DNA from: Verrucomicrobiota bacterium
GTDB lineage: Bacteria > Verrucomicrobiota > Verrucomicrobiia > Opitutales > Opitutaceae
Length of the DNA stretch: 64,000 nt
NCBI GenBank assembly: GCA_019136515.1
Contig: JAGVUB010000183.1
Location: 88,068 to 152,067 of the forward strand
Direction of reading: 5' to 3'
The notes under the pieces are model-generated. The model did no database searches and was not told where the DNA came from. It saw only the letters and a list, made by a program, of their open reading frames with translations. Shown one piece after another: positions 9,047 through 17,870 of this stretch. The translations under genes were made by a program, and so were the position numbers. Numbering within the stretch: position 1 is the stretch's first letter; every line of letters begins with the position of its first letter.

Positions 9047-11357
9047 ATGTTGCCCCTGCTCCGCCAAGCCGCCCGCTCCCTCGCCAAGTCGCCGGGCTAC
9101 ACCACCATCGCCCTGCTCACCCTCGCTCTGGGCATCGGCGTGAACTCCGCGATGTTCACGCTGGTCGACGCCCTGCTCTTCCGCCCCGCGCCCTTCCCTG
9201 AACCCGAGCAGCTCGTACAGGTGGTCGCCCGCCCCGCCTCCGGCGGCACACGCCCCTACTCGTACGTGGAGCTCGGCGAGATCCGCGACCGTCGCCCGAG
9301 CTTCGCCGGCCTCACCGCGCTCTGCCACATCGCCTTCGGCCTCGCCGAACCCGGCCAGCCCGCCGAGCGCCTCGGCGCCGCCACCGTGTCCGCGGATTTC
9401 TTCACCACCTTCCGCATCGCGCCGCTGCTCGGCCGCGCCTTCGCCCCCGAGGAGTTCCAACCGGGCCGCACCAACGTCGTCCTGCTCAGCCACCGCTTCT
9501 GGCAGCAGCGCTACGCCGGCGCCCGCGATGTCGTCGGCCGCACCCTCCGGCTCGACGGCACCGTCGTCACGATCATCGGCGTCATGCCTCCGGTCTTCGA
9601 CTACCGCCCGCTCTGGAACGGCGCGGCGCTCTGGCGCCCGCTCGACTTCACCCGCGACCAGATCGAGTGGCGCGACTACCGCACGTTCGAGCTCGTCGGG
9701 CGCCTCGCCCCCGGCGTGGCGCCGGCGCGGATCGACGCCGAGCTCGCGCCCGTGGTCGCCGCGCAGGCGCAGCAGTATCCTGAATCCTACGCCGGCCTGC
9801 GCTGCACCGCCGTGCCGCTGCACCGCGCGCTCCTCGACACGCTCAGCCAGCGCATCTCCTGGATGCTGCTGGGCCTCTCCGGCTTCGTACTGCTCATCGC
9901 CTGCGCCAACCTCGCCAACCTCCAGCTCGCCCGCGCCACCGCCAGGCTGCGCGAGCTCGCCATCCGCGCCGCCCTCGGGGCCTCCCGCTTCCATCTCATC
10001 CGGCAGCAGCTCGTCGAGTCCGTCCTGCTCTCGTGCGCGGGCGGCTTGCTCGGCGTCGCGCTCGCCTTCGGTCTCAACCGGATCGTCGACCGCAGCCTCG
10101 TCGTCGGCGGCACCACCGGTTCGCTCCAGCTCGGCCTCGATCCGCGGATCCTCGCGCTCACCTTCCTCGTCGCGCTCGGCACCGGCATCCTCTTCGGCCT
10201 CGTGCCGGCGTGGTTCGCCTCGCGCACCGATGTGAACTCCGCCCTCAAGTCCCAGGCGCGCGGCTCCAGCGCCGGGCGCGGCCACCATCGCGTGCGCCAG
10301 TCGCTCATCGTGGCCGAGGTGGCGCTCGCGCTCGTGCTGCTCGGCGGCGCCGCGCTCCTCCAACGCGGCTTCGCCCGCCTGCTCGAACGTCGCCCGGGCT
10401 GGGACACCGACCGCATCCTCGCCGCGGGTCTGCCGATCCCCGAGACCCGCCAGGAGTACGCGACCGACCCGCAGCGCGTCGTGCTCTTCCGCACGCTCGA
10501 GGAGCGCCTCCAGCGCATCCCCGGCATCGAGTCCGCCGCCATCGCCACCGCGTTGCCGATCTTCTCCTACAACGGCGACCGCCAGATCCTCGTCGAGGGC
10601 CAGTCGCCGAGGACCGCGCGTGATCGTCATCAACGAGTCCCTCGCCCGCGCGCTCTGGCCCGACGGTGGCGCGGTCGGGCGGCGGATCGGCAGCATGGAC
10701 AGCGGCCAGCCCTACTGGGCCGAGGTGATCGGCGTCGTGCGCGATGTCGATGGCGCCGCCAACACCCGCGCGCCCGCCACGCCCTACCAGATCTACAAGC
10801 CGCTCGCGCACGAGCCGTGGTCGTACGTGTCGCTCGTGCTGCGCAGCCCCGCGCCCGCCGGCCTCGCCGAGCAACTCCGCCGCGCCCTGGCCGAGGTCGA
10901 TCCCGACCTCGCCGCCTTCGGCGCCAGCACCGTGCGCCAGACCATCGACGCGGAGCAGCACAACCTCGTGCTCGCCGCACGCGCCCTCTCGGCCTTCGCG
11001 TTCGTCGGCCTCGCCCTCGCCGCCATCGGCCTCTACGGCGTGATCGCCAACCTCGTCGCGCAACGCACCGGCGAATTCGGCATCCGCCTCGCGCTCGGCG
11101 CCCGCCCCGCCTCCGTGCTGGGGCTCGTGTTGCGACACGGCCTGTTCCTCACCGCGGTCGGCGCGGTCCTCGGCCTGGCCGGCGCCATCGCCCTCGGCCG
11201 GGTCCTCGCCGCACTCCTGCCGCGCATGGTCGGGCTCGACGCTGTCGCGCTGCTCGCCGTCACGGCCACGCTCTTCCTCGCCACGCTCGCCGCCTGCTGG
11301 ATCCCCGCCCTCCGCGCCACGAAGGTCGACCCGCTCACCGCCCTCCGCGCCGAGTGA
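9047..11357 (+). pseudogene. MacB/FtsX-like ABC-type permease (orphan duplicated permease), frameshifted
   Basis: Homology begins at ATG 9047 (LLRQAARSLAKSPGYTT, then a membrane helix) and continues through a periplasmic MacB-type domain, FtsX helices with RELAIRAALGASR, and a second helix set (SLIVAEVALALVLLGGAAL) up to about 10,610. It then jumps frame: VIVINESLARALWP, the final periplasmic part and the last FtsX domain (GIRLALGARPASVLG) are read from about 10,620 to TGA 11,357. About 40 codons normally present at the junction (the 'spgYF.tlGi.ll.GR.F' segment) are missing. A deletion leaving a frameshift fits best; a sequencing error alone would not remove the segment. No ATPase partner is adjacent, as in orphan permeases of this kind. 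Confidence 0.75.
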
Positions 11358-11521
11358 GCCGCGCGGGCGCGCACGCTCACGCCGTCAAGCGCGTTGCGAC
11401 CAGACCGGGAGACACTCCTGATCGGTGTTCATCTGTGGCGTTTCCCTCCGTCAGGCGCGTACCTCCGCTCGTTGACACCGGGAAATGGAGCCACCGATGC
11501 ACGCAGATCGCCCGTTCCGTC

Positions 11522-11545
11522 GTAGCGAAGCCCGTGAGGGCTTCG
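11522..11545 (+). repeat. REP-like hairpin, type B
   Basis: GTAG, arm CGAAGCCC, loop GTGA, arm GGGCTTCG, followed by AT. Confidence 0.85.
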
Positions 11546-11688
11546 ATCTCGCCTGATCGTCCACAGCTCACCGGCAACCGGACACTGGCAACCGCCCGCT
11601 GCCGCTCACAACGTCACGCGCACCGCGGTCTATTCCGCGGAATTCTCCGCATCAGCGTCCATCAGCGTTCATCTGCGGTTTCATTCCC

Positions 11689-12046
11689 TCCGCCCGTTGC
11701 GCCGCTGCGCCGTCGCGCGCGAACTTCCGATCGATTTGTTTCCGACCCATCCTCGCGCCCGTCCGTTCCCCGCCCCGAGCGGCAGGGTACGGACTCACGC
11801 CGCCACGGCGCCACGTTTCGATCCAACGGGATCACTCCGCCGTGCCCGGTCCCGGCCCGCGCCCGGGCTAGGGCTTCTTACGGTAAACCGCGCTGCAAGA
11901 AAGGCCGCCACGGCTTTCGTCCGGCCACAGATAAACAAGGGCCCGCATCGTTCTCCCTCACGCGGACCGACCTTGGTTCCCTTCATTCCCGTCTGTCGCC
12001 TCCGGGAATTCTCCGCATCAGCGTTCATCAGCGGTTTCATTTCCCT
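11689..12046. repeat. Isolated copy of the 369-bp unit
   Basis: Contains the landmarks of the tandem units: TTGCGCCGCTGCGCCGTCGC, GAACTTCCGATCG, CCTCGCGCCCGTCCGTTCC, GGGATCACTCCGCCGTG and a final TTCCCTTC..TCTGTCGCC. On the minus strand the part at about 11,871-11,895 reads ...AVYRKKP then stop, like the end of the gene at 14519. Confidence 0.65.
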
Positions 12047-12162
12047 CCCCCGTCCGCCCACACCGTCCTGCAGCACCCCATTTGTCCCCTACACCTTTCC
12101 TCGCCGGCCGTTTGCGCCGCCGCGCCCACCGGCGACTATCTCGGGCAGGTTTCCCCGCCCCC

Positions 12163-13437
12163 ATGAACCAACACCACAACTCCCGGCTGTACCAGTCGGA
12201 GGTCTTTCGCATGGCGTGCCGGCAGTTCGACCTCGCCGCCGACGCCATCAATCTCTCCGCCGAGGTCCGCGCCCGCGTGAAATACCCGCGCCGCGCCATC
12301 GCGGTCTCCATCCCGGTGCGGCGCGACGACGGCCGCATCCAGATGTTCGAGGGCTACCGCGTGCAGCACAGCCTCGCCACCGGCCCGTCGAAGGGCGGCA
12401 TCCGTTTCCATCAGGACGTCACCATCGGCGAGGTCGCCGCGCTCTCCATGTGGATGAGCTGGAAATGCGCCCTCGCCGGTCTGCCCTACGGCGGCGCCAA
12501 GGGCGGCGTGGTCGTCGATCCGCACACGCTCTCCCCCACCGAACTCGAGCGCCTCTCGCGCCGCTACATGCAGGAGCTGATCCCCTTCGTCGGCCCCGAC
12601 ATCGACATCCCCGCGCCCGATGTCGGCACCAACGAGCAGATCATGGGCTGGATGGCCGACACGTACTCCAACCACGTCGGCCACCTCGAGCCCGCCGTCG
12701 TCACCGGCAAACCGCTCGCCCTCGGCGGTTCCGCCGGCCGGCGCGAGGCCACCGGCCACGGCGTCGCGTACCTGATCCGCGCCTACCTCGCGGAACTCGG
12801 CATCCCGCCCGCCCAGGCGACCGTCGCCATCCAGGGCTTCGGCAACGTCGGCGGCGAGACCGCGCTCGCCCTCGCCGAGTTCGGCGCACGCATCGTCGCG
12901 ATCTCCGACTACACCGGCGGCATCCACAACCCCGCCGGCATCGACGTCCACAAGGCCCACACCTACGTCGCCTACAACAAATCCCTCCGCGACTTCGACG
13001 GCGGCGAGCCCATCACCAACGAGCAGCTCCTCGAGCTCGACTGCACCGTGCTCGCCCCCTGCGCGCTTGAGCGCGTGATCACCGAGGACAACGCCCCGCG
13101 CCTGCGCTGCCGCCTCCTCGCCGAGGGCGCCAACGGCCCCACGACCATCGCCGCCGACAAGATCCTCGAGGGCCGCCCCGAGATCGAGGTCATCCCCGAT
13201 GTGCTCTGCAACGCCGGCGGCGTGATCGTCTCGTACTTCGAGTGGCTGCAGAACCGCCAGAGCTACTACTGGACGCGCGCCGAGGTGCTCGAGAAGCTCC
13301 ATCGCCAGCTCGACCAGGCGCGCGAGGCCGTCGAGGCGCAGAAACGGAAGCTGAAGTTCAGCCGCCGCCTCGCCGCCCTCACCCTCGGCATCCAGCGCGT
13401 GGCCGACGCCAAGCTCGCCCGCGGCCTGTTCCCGTGA
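12163..13437 (+). CDS. gdhA: Glutamate (Glu/Leu/Phe/Val) dehydrogenase
   Basis: Oxidative deamination of glutamate to 2-oxoglutarate or the reverse amination, with NAD(P). The substrate-binding block GPSKGGIRF is near residue 76, and the active-site lysine sits in PYGGAKGGVVVDP near residue 112. The PAPDVGT..Q.M.W.AD block follows. The Rossmann domain opens with VAIQGFGNVGGETA, and the late LLAEGANGPTT motif is present. 424 aa matches hexameric bacterial enzymes. ATG 12163 begins the usual N-terminus; an upstream in-frame ATG lies in repeat-derived sequence. Coenzyme preference is not resolved. It stands alone between repeat-filled gaps. Confidence 0.93.
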   Translation: MNQHHNSRLYQSEVFRMACRQFDLAADAINLSAEVRARVKYPRRAIAVSIPVRRDDGRIQMFEGYRVQHSLATGPSKGGIRFHQDVTIGEVAALSMWMSWKCALAGLPYGGAKGGVVVDPHTLSPTELERLSRRYMQELIPFVGPDIDIPAPDVGTNEQIMGWMADTYSNHVGHLEPAVVTGKPLALGGSAGRREATGHGVAYLIRAYLAELGIPPAQATVAIQGFGNVGGETALALAEFGARIVAISDYTGGIHNPAGIDVHKAHTYVAYNKSLRDFDGGEPITNEQLLELDCTVLAPCALERVITEDNAPRLRCRLLAEGANGPTTIAADKILEGRPEIEVIPDVLCNAGGVIVSYFEWLQNRQSYYWTRAEVLEKLHRQLDQAREAVEAQKRKLKFSRRLAALTLGIQRVADAKLARGLFP

Positions 13438-13504
13438 GTCCGCCGGCGATCGCGTATCCGCCAGTCCCGCGCAGCGCCGCGGCGCCGTCGCACCAAAACC
13501 TCCC

Positions 13505-13528
13505 GTAGCGACGCGCGTGAGCGCGTCG
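13505..13528 (+). repeat. REP-like hairpin, type D
   Basis: GTAG, arm CGACGCGC, loop GTGA, arm GCGCGTCG, followed by AT. Confidence 0.85.
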
Positions 13529-13552
13529 ATCCGCTCTGCCTACACGTCGGCC

Positions 13553-13612
13553 CCCGGGAAGTGGAGCCACAGCTGTGCCCTGCGTAGCCTTTGGCGAAGG
13601 AGGGATGAACGC
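13553..13612. repeat. Dispersed module, copy 2
   Basis: Matches 6357-6430 in CCGGGAAGTGGAGCC, GCCTTTGGCGAAGGAGGGATG and the final GATCG. Here the inner GTAGCCTT..AAGG looks like another short GTAG-headed hairpin. Confidence 0.6.
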
Positions 13613-13632
13613 AGATCGCCCGTTCTTTCCCC

Positions 13633-14001
13633 TCCGTCCGTCGCGCCGTTGCGTCGTCGCGCGCGAACTTCCGATCGGTTTGCTTCCGATCCATCCTCGC
13701 GCCCGTCCGTTCCCCGCCCCGAGCGGCAGGGAACGGACTCACGCCGCCACGCTCGCCACGTTTCGATCCGACGGGATCACTCCGCCGTGCCCGGCATCTG
13801 CCCGCGCACGCGCCAGGACTTCATGCGGAAGACCGCCCCGCAGCGAAAGCCGCCAAGGCTTTCGTCCACCCGGCACGTGAGCCAGGATCCACATCGTTCT
13901 CCCCCCGCGCGGATCGACATTGGTTCCCTTCGTTACCTTCTGTCGCCTCCCGGACTTTTCCGCATCAGCGTCCATCAGCGTGCATCAGCGGTTCCACTCC
14001 T
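13633..14001. repeat. Tandem unit 1 (369 bp)
   Basis: Phase set at TCCGTCCG. It contains a perfect hairpin CGAAAGCC-GCCAA-GGCTTTCG at 13844-13864, the degenerate gene end reading CGAVFRMKSW on the minus strand, and a MITE-end-like TTCCCTTCGTTACCTTCTG near 13,923. Confidence 0.8.
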
Positions 14002-14369
14002 TCCGTCCGTTGCGCCGCTGCGCCGTCGCGCGCGAACTTCCGATCGGTTTGTTTCCGATCCATCCTCGCGCCCGTCCGCTCCCCGCCCCGAGCGGCAGGG
14101 AACGGACTCACGCCGCCACGCTCGCCACGTTTCGATCCGACGGGATCACTCCGCCGTGGCCGGCCTCTGCCCGGCGCACGCGCCAGGACTTCTTGCGGAA
14201 GACCGCCCCGCAGCGAAAGCCGCCAAGGCTTTCATCCACCCGGCACGTGAGCCAAGACCCGCATCGTTCTCCCTCTTTCGGGCCGACCTTGGTTCCCTTC
14301 GTTACCTTCTGTCGCCTCCGGGCGTTTTCGCATCAGCGTCCATCAGCGTGCATCAGCGGTTCCACTCCT
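14002..14369. repeat. Tandem unit 2 (368 bp)
   Basis: Very similar to unit 1 throughout, including the hairpin at 14214-14232 and the CGAVFRKKSW remnant on the minus strand. Confidence 0.8.
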
Positions 14370-14518
14370 TCCGTCCGTTGCGCCGCTGCGCCGTCGCGCG
14401 CGAAGTTCCGATCGGTTTGTTTCCGATCCATCCTCGCGCCCGTCCGTTCCCCGCCACGGCGCCACGTTTCGATCCGCAGGGCTCACGCCCCCGTTCCCGG
14501 TCCCGGCCCGCGCCCGGT
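14370..14518. repeat. Tandem unit 3, truncated, abutting a gene end
   Basis: Unit 3 runs for about 150 bp and then meets the real 3' end of the zinc-ribbon gene at 14519, at the point where units 1 and 2 show only the decayed gene end. Confidence 0.75.
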
Positions 14519-14929
14519 CTAGGGCTTCTTGCGATAGACCGCGCCACATGCGCGGCAGACGTACCGGCGGCCACGCACGCGCAGCTCGATCATCCGCGAG
14601 AACGCCACCACGCCGAAGGTGAGCGGCAGCGAGACCCACCCCGTGCCAAACCCCTCGTCGAGCGAGCGCTCGACCACATCGTTCGAACCACAATGCGGGC
14701 ACCCGTAGAGGCAGCGGTGGTTCTCGTCCGGGATCAGGCGGAGGACCTCCCGCGCCGCCTCGACCGATTCCTCCGGGACGAACAGCGCATAGACCGGCAA
14801 CCGGCCCAGGTAGACCTGGTCCATCCCGGTCGGCACATAGAAGACCAGGGCCTCGATCTCCGCCGCCATCAGGTCGAGCTGGCGCTCATTCGCCTCCCCA
14901 TAGGACGGATAGTGGCCGATGTACTTCAT
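14519..14929 (-). CDS. DUF2007-like protein with C-terminal zinc ribbon
   Basis: 136 aa, function unknown. The N-terminal 70 residues (IGHYPSYGEANERQLDLMAAEIEA..., later LPVYALFVPEESVEAAREVL) resemble the DUF2007 'putative signal-transducing' fold. A CPHCG and a CRACG pair, about 45 residues apart, can form one zinc-binding site; a hydrophobic segment (GWVSLPLTFGVVAF) between them could touch the membrane. A good Shine-Dalgarno, GGGAGGAG, precedes ATG 14929. Its 3' end is the apparent source of the gene remnant in the 369-bp repeats. It sits 15 nt beyond the end of the cassette array and may or may not belong to it. Confidence 0.75.
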   Translation of the reverse strand: MKYIGHYPSYGEANERQLDLMAAEIEALVFYVPTGMDQVYLGRLPVYALFVPEESVEAAREVLRLIPDENHRCLYGCPHCGSNDVVERSLDEGFGTGWVSLPLTFGVVAFSRMIELRVRGRRYVCRACGAVYRKKP

Positions 14930-14944
14930 CCGCTCCTCCCATAC

Positions 14945-15514
14945 CTACGGACGCGGCACGGCGGGCTGCCGATCCGGCTGGGCGAGCGAGGGCTCCGTCG
15001 GCGCTCCGCATAGTGGCTCAGGCTGCCCTCTTCTCGTGATCTCTCCCACGCTGATCGAGGGTACCACCAACCACTGCGATCGACATAGGGCATCGACCGG
15101 AACCTCTTCGATCAGCCTCTGGTTCTCTCCTGCCTCTGATTCTTTCTGCAACGAAAGCAGTTCAAGCGTCTCCAAGGCCACAACGACTCTATATTTCACG
15201 CGCGGCTCCGCACCCGGTGCCGCAATTACCAGATATGGCGGGAGGAGCTTGGGATCGTGATACCACGATGCGGTAAACCGGAAATCGCCATCTATCGGTT
15301 CACCCCACAACCGCCAGATGCAGTCGGGTATACGCACTTGGAGACCACCGATCCGGATGGTCTTCCTTTCAGAGGAGAACGACGCCGGGGAATACTTCTC
15401 GGGCAGGCCGGAAAACGCTCCATCGCGGCAAGTCAGAATCCGATCTTGGTGCGCTCGGGCGGATGGGCACAGAAGCCCGAGCACCAGAACCAGAAGGTAT
15501 AGATGTCGCAGCAT
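14945..15514 (-). CDS. Hypothetical secreted protein (cassette gene 5)
   Basis: 189 aa, not recognised. ATG 15514 is chosen because it follows the GCTAGGC cassette junction by six bases and begins a good signal peptide (LYLLVLVLGLLCPSARA). Mature residues include paired cysteines (TCRDG, PDCIWRLWGEP) and no known domain. The last 25 or so residues (proline/arginine rich) may be read-through into a decayed attC, since the DNA there still resembles the 3' flanks of the neighbouring genes. G+C is lower than in the flanking housekeeping genes. Confidence 0.6.
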   Translation of the reverse strand: MLRHLYLLVLVLGLLCPSARAHQDRILTCRDGAFSGLPEKYSPASFSSERKTIRIGGLQVRIPDCIWRLWGEPIDGDFRFTASWYHDPKLLPPYLVIAAPGAEPRVKYRVVVALETLELLSLQKESEAGENQRLIEEVPVDALCRSQWLVVPSISVGEITRRGQPEPLCGAPTEPSLAQPDRQPAVPRP

Positions 15515-15520
15515 TTCTTT

Positions 15521-15612
15521 GCCTAGCGATTTGAGGCGTGCCATGCCGGGCGGCTGGCGGTGAATGGAAACCCGGCACGTCCCCGTGCATCGATGCTGAT
15601 GGATGGTTCGGC
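15521..15612 (-). other. attC-like site 4
   Basis: Plus-strand ends GCCTAGC and GTTCGGC, with an inner TGCCGGG/CCCGGCA stem. Outer boxes deviate from GTTRRRY/RYYYAAC by one base each. Lies between cassette genes 4 and 5. Confidence 0.6.
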
Positions 15613-15629
15613 CATTCTCTTCTTTCTCG

Positions 15630-15848
15630 CTAGAGCTTCCTCAGCCCGAGCCAGTCAACAATCGGCATGATCAGGAAACCGAAGAAAACCATGCCGAAAA
15701 ACCCCATCATCATCCAATAGCGGATGGGATCATCCGCTCTTTCGACCTTCCGCAGATTTGGCCCGGCGGTGACGCCCTTTCTGAACATCGCCACCCATAT
15801 CAGCGTGAGCGGAATACCAAAAACAAAGCAGGTAAGGTCAGTGCTCAT
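15630..15848 (-). CDS. Small two-helix membrane protein (cassette gene 4)
   Basis: 72 aa, not recognised. Two hydrophobic stretches (CFVFGIPLTLIWVAMF near residues 7-22 and MMMGFFGMVFFGFLIMPIV near 46-64) flank a charged loop RKVERADDPIRY. ATG 15848 is the only sensible start. Flanked on both sides by attC-like repeats and read in the same direction as the other cassette genes. Confidence 0.6.
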   Translation of the reverse strand: MSTDLTCFVFGIPLTLIWVAMFRKGVTAGPNLRKVERADDPIRYWMMMGFFGMVFFGFLIMPIVDWLGLRKL

Positions 15849-15854
15849 TCTATC

Positions 15855-15940
15855 GCCGCCTCAGGTCTGCCACGCCGAAGCATGGGCTCGGTGATGGGAA
15901 AGGGGCGTCATAGAGGCGCTGGTAGTGGTGACTGGCTGGC
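15855..15940 (-). other. attC-like site 3 (degenerate outer boxes)
   Basis: The inner stem CCACGCC pairs with GGCGCTGG leaving one bulged base, as in sites 1 and 2. The outer boxes (GCCGCCT and GGCTGGC) have drifted from the consensus. Confidence 0.5.
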
Positions 15941-15948
15941 CCATTCCT

Positions 15949-16557
15949 TTACTCCGCATACATAAACCTCCATCCAAAATGGAGGACAACGCCAACGCTG
16001 GCAGCGAGGATGACCCAACCATACCACGCCGTTCGAATCGCAGGCTCGGAATCGACTGCTTTCTGATGGCCGGCCTTGTCCGCGGCATTCGCGCTCGCGA
16101 TCTCCCCGAGCAACGACGCCAGAACCGGAAAACGGTCCATCTCGTCCGGGATACACACCTTCCCTTTTGTCGTGCGGACCTCGACGCCCATCGTCCCCTT
16201 CGAGAACTCACACGGGTAGGCAGCGATGATCTCCTCAAACCTGATCCGCTCCACTTTTCGCGGCTTCTCGGGCAGGAATGCAGCGGTAAACCGAAAATCG
16301 CGAAACTCCACCAACCCTTCATCAGTGTCGATGGACACGGTGGCTCTTCGCCAGCGCGCACGCTCCGAGACCATGAAAAACGCAAGGCCGCCCAGCAATA
16401 GCGCGAAGGGCAAAGCCGCGAGGAGCATCTTCCACCCGTGGAGATAGGCGCCGTAGATCCCGGCACCGAGGATAAACGCCGGCACGATGACAAGGATAGC
16501 AAGATTCAACAGGGCGGTGAACGACCGACCTTTAAACGAGAAATTTTCGACGCTCAT
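15949..16557 (-). CDS. Hypothetical membrane protein (cassette gene 3)
   Basis: 202 aa, not recognised. Two membrane helices lie at about residues 16-38 and 43-62, then a charged cytoplasmic or periplasmic domain of some 100 residues (WRRATVSIDTDEGLVEFRDFRF...) and a third helix near 177-196. The domain alternates beta-like segments and resembles PH-like membrane proteins in layout only. ATG 16557 follows the GTTGGCC cassette junction by five bases. Confidence 0.65.
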   Translation of the reverse strand: MSVENFSFKGRSFTALLNLAILVIVPAFILGAGIYGAYLHGWKMLLAALPFALLLGGLAFFMVSERARWRRATVSIDTDEGLVEFRDFRFTAAFLPEKPRKVERIRFEEIIAAYPCEFSKGTMGVEVRTTKGKVCIPDEMDRFPVLASLLGEIASANAADKAGHQKAVDSEPAIRTAWYGWVILAASVGVVLHFGWRFMYAE

Positions 16558-16562
16558 CTTTC

Positions 16563-16653
16563 GGCCAACGATTCAGGTCAGGGACGCCGGCCCTCATGCT
16601 CGGTCGAAGAGGATGGGGCCTCTGCCGGCGTTCCATGTAGTGTCTGGTTGGGC
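16563..16653 (-). other. attC-like site 2
   Basis: Plus-strand ends GGCCAAC and GTTGGGC. The inner arms GGACGCCGGC and GCCGGCGTTCC pair over ten bases with a single extrahelical base, the hallmark of attC bottom-strand recognition. Confidence 0.75.
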
Positions 16654-16660
16654 CCTTCTT

Positions 16661-17293
16661 TCATTCGTCGGTAGCAGTCACGCACTTCTTAACATACACG
16701 TGAACCGCGATAGATGTGACAGACGAAGCCACGCGACCATCAATCGTAGGTTCGGTCTGCGCTTGAATCTCAGAGGTTCTTCCGGACTGAACGCTATGCT
16801 CGCGGGAGGTAATGGAGAGAAGCTCGAAACCATCGCGATCAAGAAATCGGAAAATGAACTCCACGTCGTAAGTAGCCTGTTCGATGGGGAGCACCGTAAT
16901 CGGTCCTCCCTTAACTGAAATGGTCCGCTCCTTCTTATACTTCTCTGGCACCTCCGACAGATCGAGTGGCGCGGTGACGATCTTCACGATGTATCCAAGA
17001 GCGCACCGCCCGATCGGAGCCGAGACGGGGCTCAGGAACTTGGCCGTGCCTGCCACAGACTTTACGCTTAAGGGCACGATGTCAGATCCCACAATCACGG
17101 CGTCGGAGCAACTCACCGGAACCGGATCGTCGACCAGAACCGAGCTACCAGCCGGTGCACCGAGCTCAGGCGCCTTCTGAACGAGCGTGAACCAACGATC
17201 GGGAATCGAAGGCCGCAGAAACAAGGCGGTGCCGACCGCACCGACGGCGACGCCTGTCGCAATCAAAACGAGAGCCTTGATTGATGAACGCAT
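16661..17293 (-). CDS. Hypothetical membrane-anchored protein (cassette gene 2)
   Basis: 210 aa, not recognised. An N-terminal anchor (IKALVLIATGVAVGAVGTALF, with an Arg and a Lys before it) precedes a probable periplasmic domain of about 180 residues rich in beta-type segments, with two or three cysteines (VSCSDAV, GRCALGY, KKCVT). ATG 17293 follows the GTTGGGC junction of attC site 1 by 11 bases and gives the anchor, so earlier in-frame ATGs inside the repeat are rejected. Confidence 0.65.
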   Translation of the reverse strand: MRSSIKALVLIATGVAVGAVGTALFLRPSIPDRWFTLVQKAPELGAPAGSSVLVDDPVPVSCSDAVIVGSDIVPLSVKSVAGTAKFLSPVSAPIGRCALGYIVKIVTAPLDLSEVPEKYKKERTISVKGGPITVLPIEQATYDVEFIFRFLDRDGFELLSITSREHSVQSGRTSEIQAQTEPTIDGRVASSVTSIAVHVYVKKCVTATDE

Positions 17294-17304
17294 GGAAAAT
17301 TTTC

Positions 17305-17396
17305 GCCCAACGATTACGGATGAGCCACGGCGGGCCGTGGACTGTGATTGGAAGGCGGGCACTTAACCGCCGTTGGCCTCTGGCCGCTGGTTGGGC
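17305..17396 (-). other. attC-like site 1 (best preserved)
   Basis: 92 bp. The outer boxes GCCCAAC and GTTGGGC are perfect inverted repeats fitting RYYYAAC/GTTRRRY. The inner arms GCCACGGCGG and CCGCCGTTGGC pair with one extrahelical base. An unpaired spacer lies between boxes, and a longer terminal segment closes the structure. Confidence 0.8.
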
Positions 17397-17405
17397 CTCC
17401 GTTTT

Positions 17406-17861
17406 TCATCTTTCCGGGGCAAGCCTCCCGCCGAGTGTCTCCGCGCAGATGTGCTGCCAGACCCCGATCTTCATGATCATGACGTGATCGAGGGAGATCC
17501 GCCCAGTCAACGTAGGGTGCGGTGCGAAGGCATAGCACTCATCTTCCTTCGGGATGATGCCCTTCTCGTGAAGGGAGAGAACCAACCGCGACAGAAGATG
17601 CTGTTCCTGCCACTCGCGCTGATTCACCAGCGACGCGAATTCCTCGGGTGTAGCCGCAACGCGCTCATATGTGCCTTCGATCACCGATAACTCGTCTGTG
17701 CTTCCGTCTTCGCGGCGCAGAAACCAGTCGCCGAACTTCGACATGGCAACGGGTGCAATCCGCCCGCTCGTCCAACCACTCCAGCCGGCCAGCCAAGCCG
17801 CTACTTTTTCCGGCGGGAACCGCTGGATCAGCAGGTCATCCCAAGTGAGCTTTGTGGTCAT
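17406..17861 (-). CDS. DUF1851/Tdi1-like protein (cassette gene 1)
   Basis: 151 aa. The central and C-terminal layout (FGDWFLRREDGSTDELSVIEG, then a helix, then KEDECYAFAPHPTLTGRISLDHVMIM...) resembles the DUF1851 / T6SS-immunity Tdi1 C-terminal family (GD.f......v..ld...g......s..eF; cyg...pp.lGG...). If so, it may be an immunity-type protein, a common cassette cargo; that is inference. ATG 17861 follows the GTTGGGC junction by nine bases. Confidence 0.55.
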   Translation of the reverse strand: MTTKLTWDDLLIQRFPPEKVAAWLAGWSGWTSGRIAPVAMSKFGDWFLRREDGSTDELSVIEGTYERVAATPEEFASLVNQREWQEQHLLSRLVLSLHEKGIIPKEDECYAFAPHPTLTGRISLDHVMIMKIGVWQHICAETLGGRLAPER

Positions 17862-17870
17862 GCTTCTTTC

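Larger units (their letters stand above)
11358..12162. other. Intergenic gap permease-gdhA: repeats only
   Basis: Holds a type B REP (11522) and one copy of the roughly 360-bp unit that is tandem at 13.6-14.5 kb. Short phrases built on GCATCAGCG/CATCTGCGG occur near 11,649 and 12,011. No gene is supported. Confidence 0.55.
13438..14518. other. Large intergenic gap made of repeats
   Basis: Holds a type D REP (13505), a dispersed module (13553) and two and a half tandem units of 368-369 bp. No gene is supported on either strand; long open frames here exist only because the repeat has few stops. Confidence 0.65.

Noticed and set aside
13633..14518. CRISPR array
   Set aside because: Units are about 369 bp with little difference between them; there is no short repeat/unique spacer alternation and no cas gene.
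14519..17862. Ordinary operon of small genes
   Set aside because: The spacers are structured inverted repeats with matched boxes at both ends, which simple intergenic DNA would not show repeatedly.
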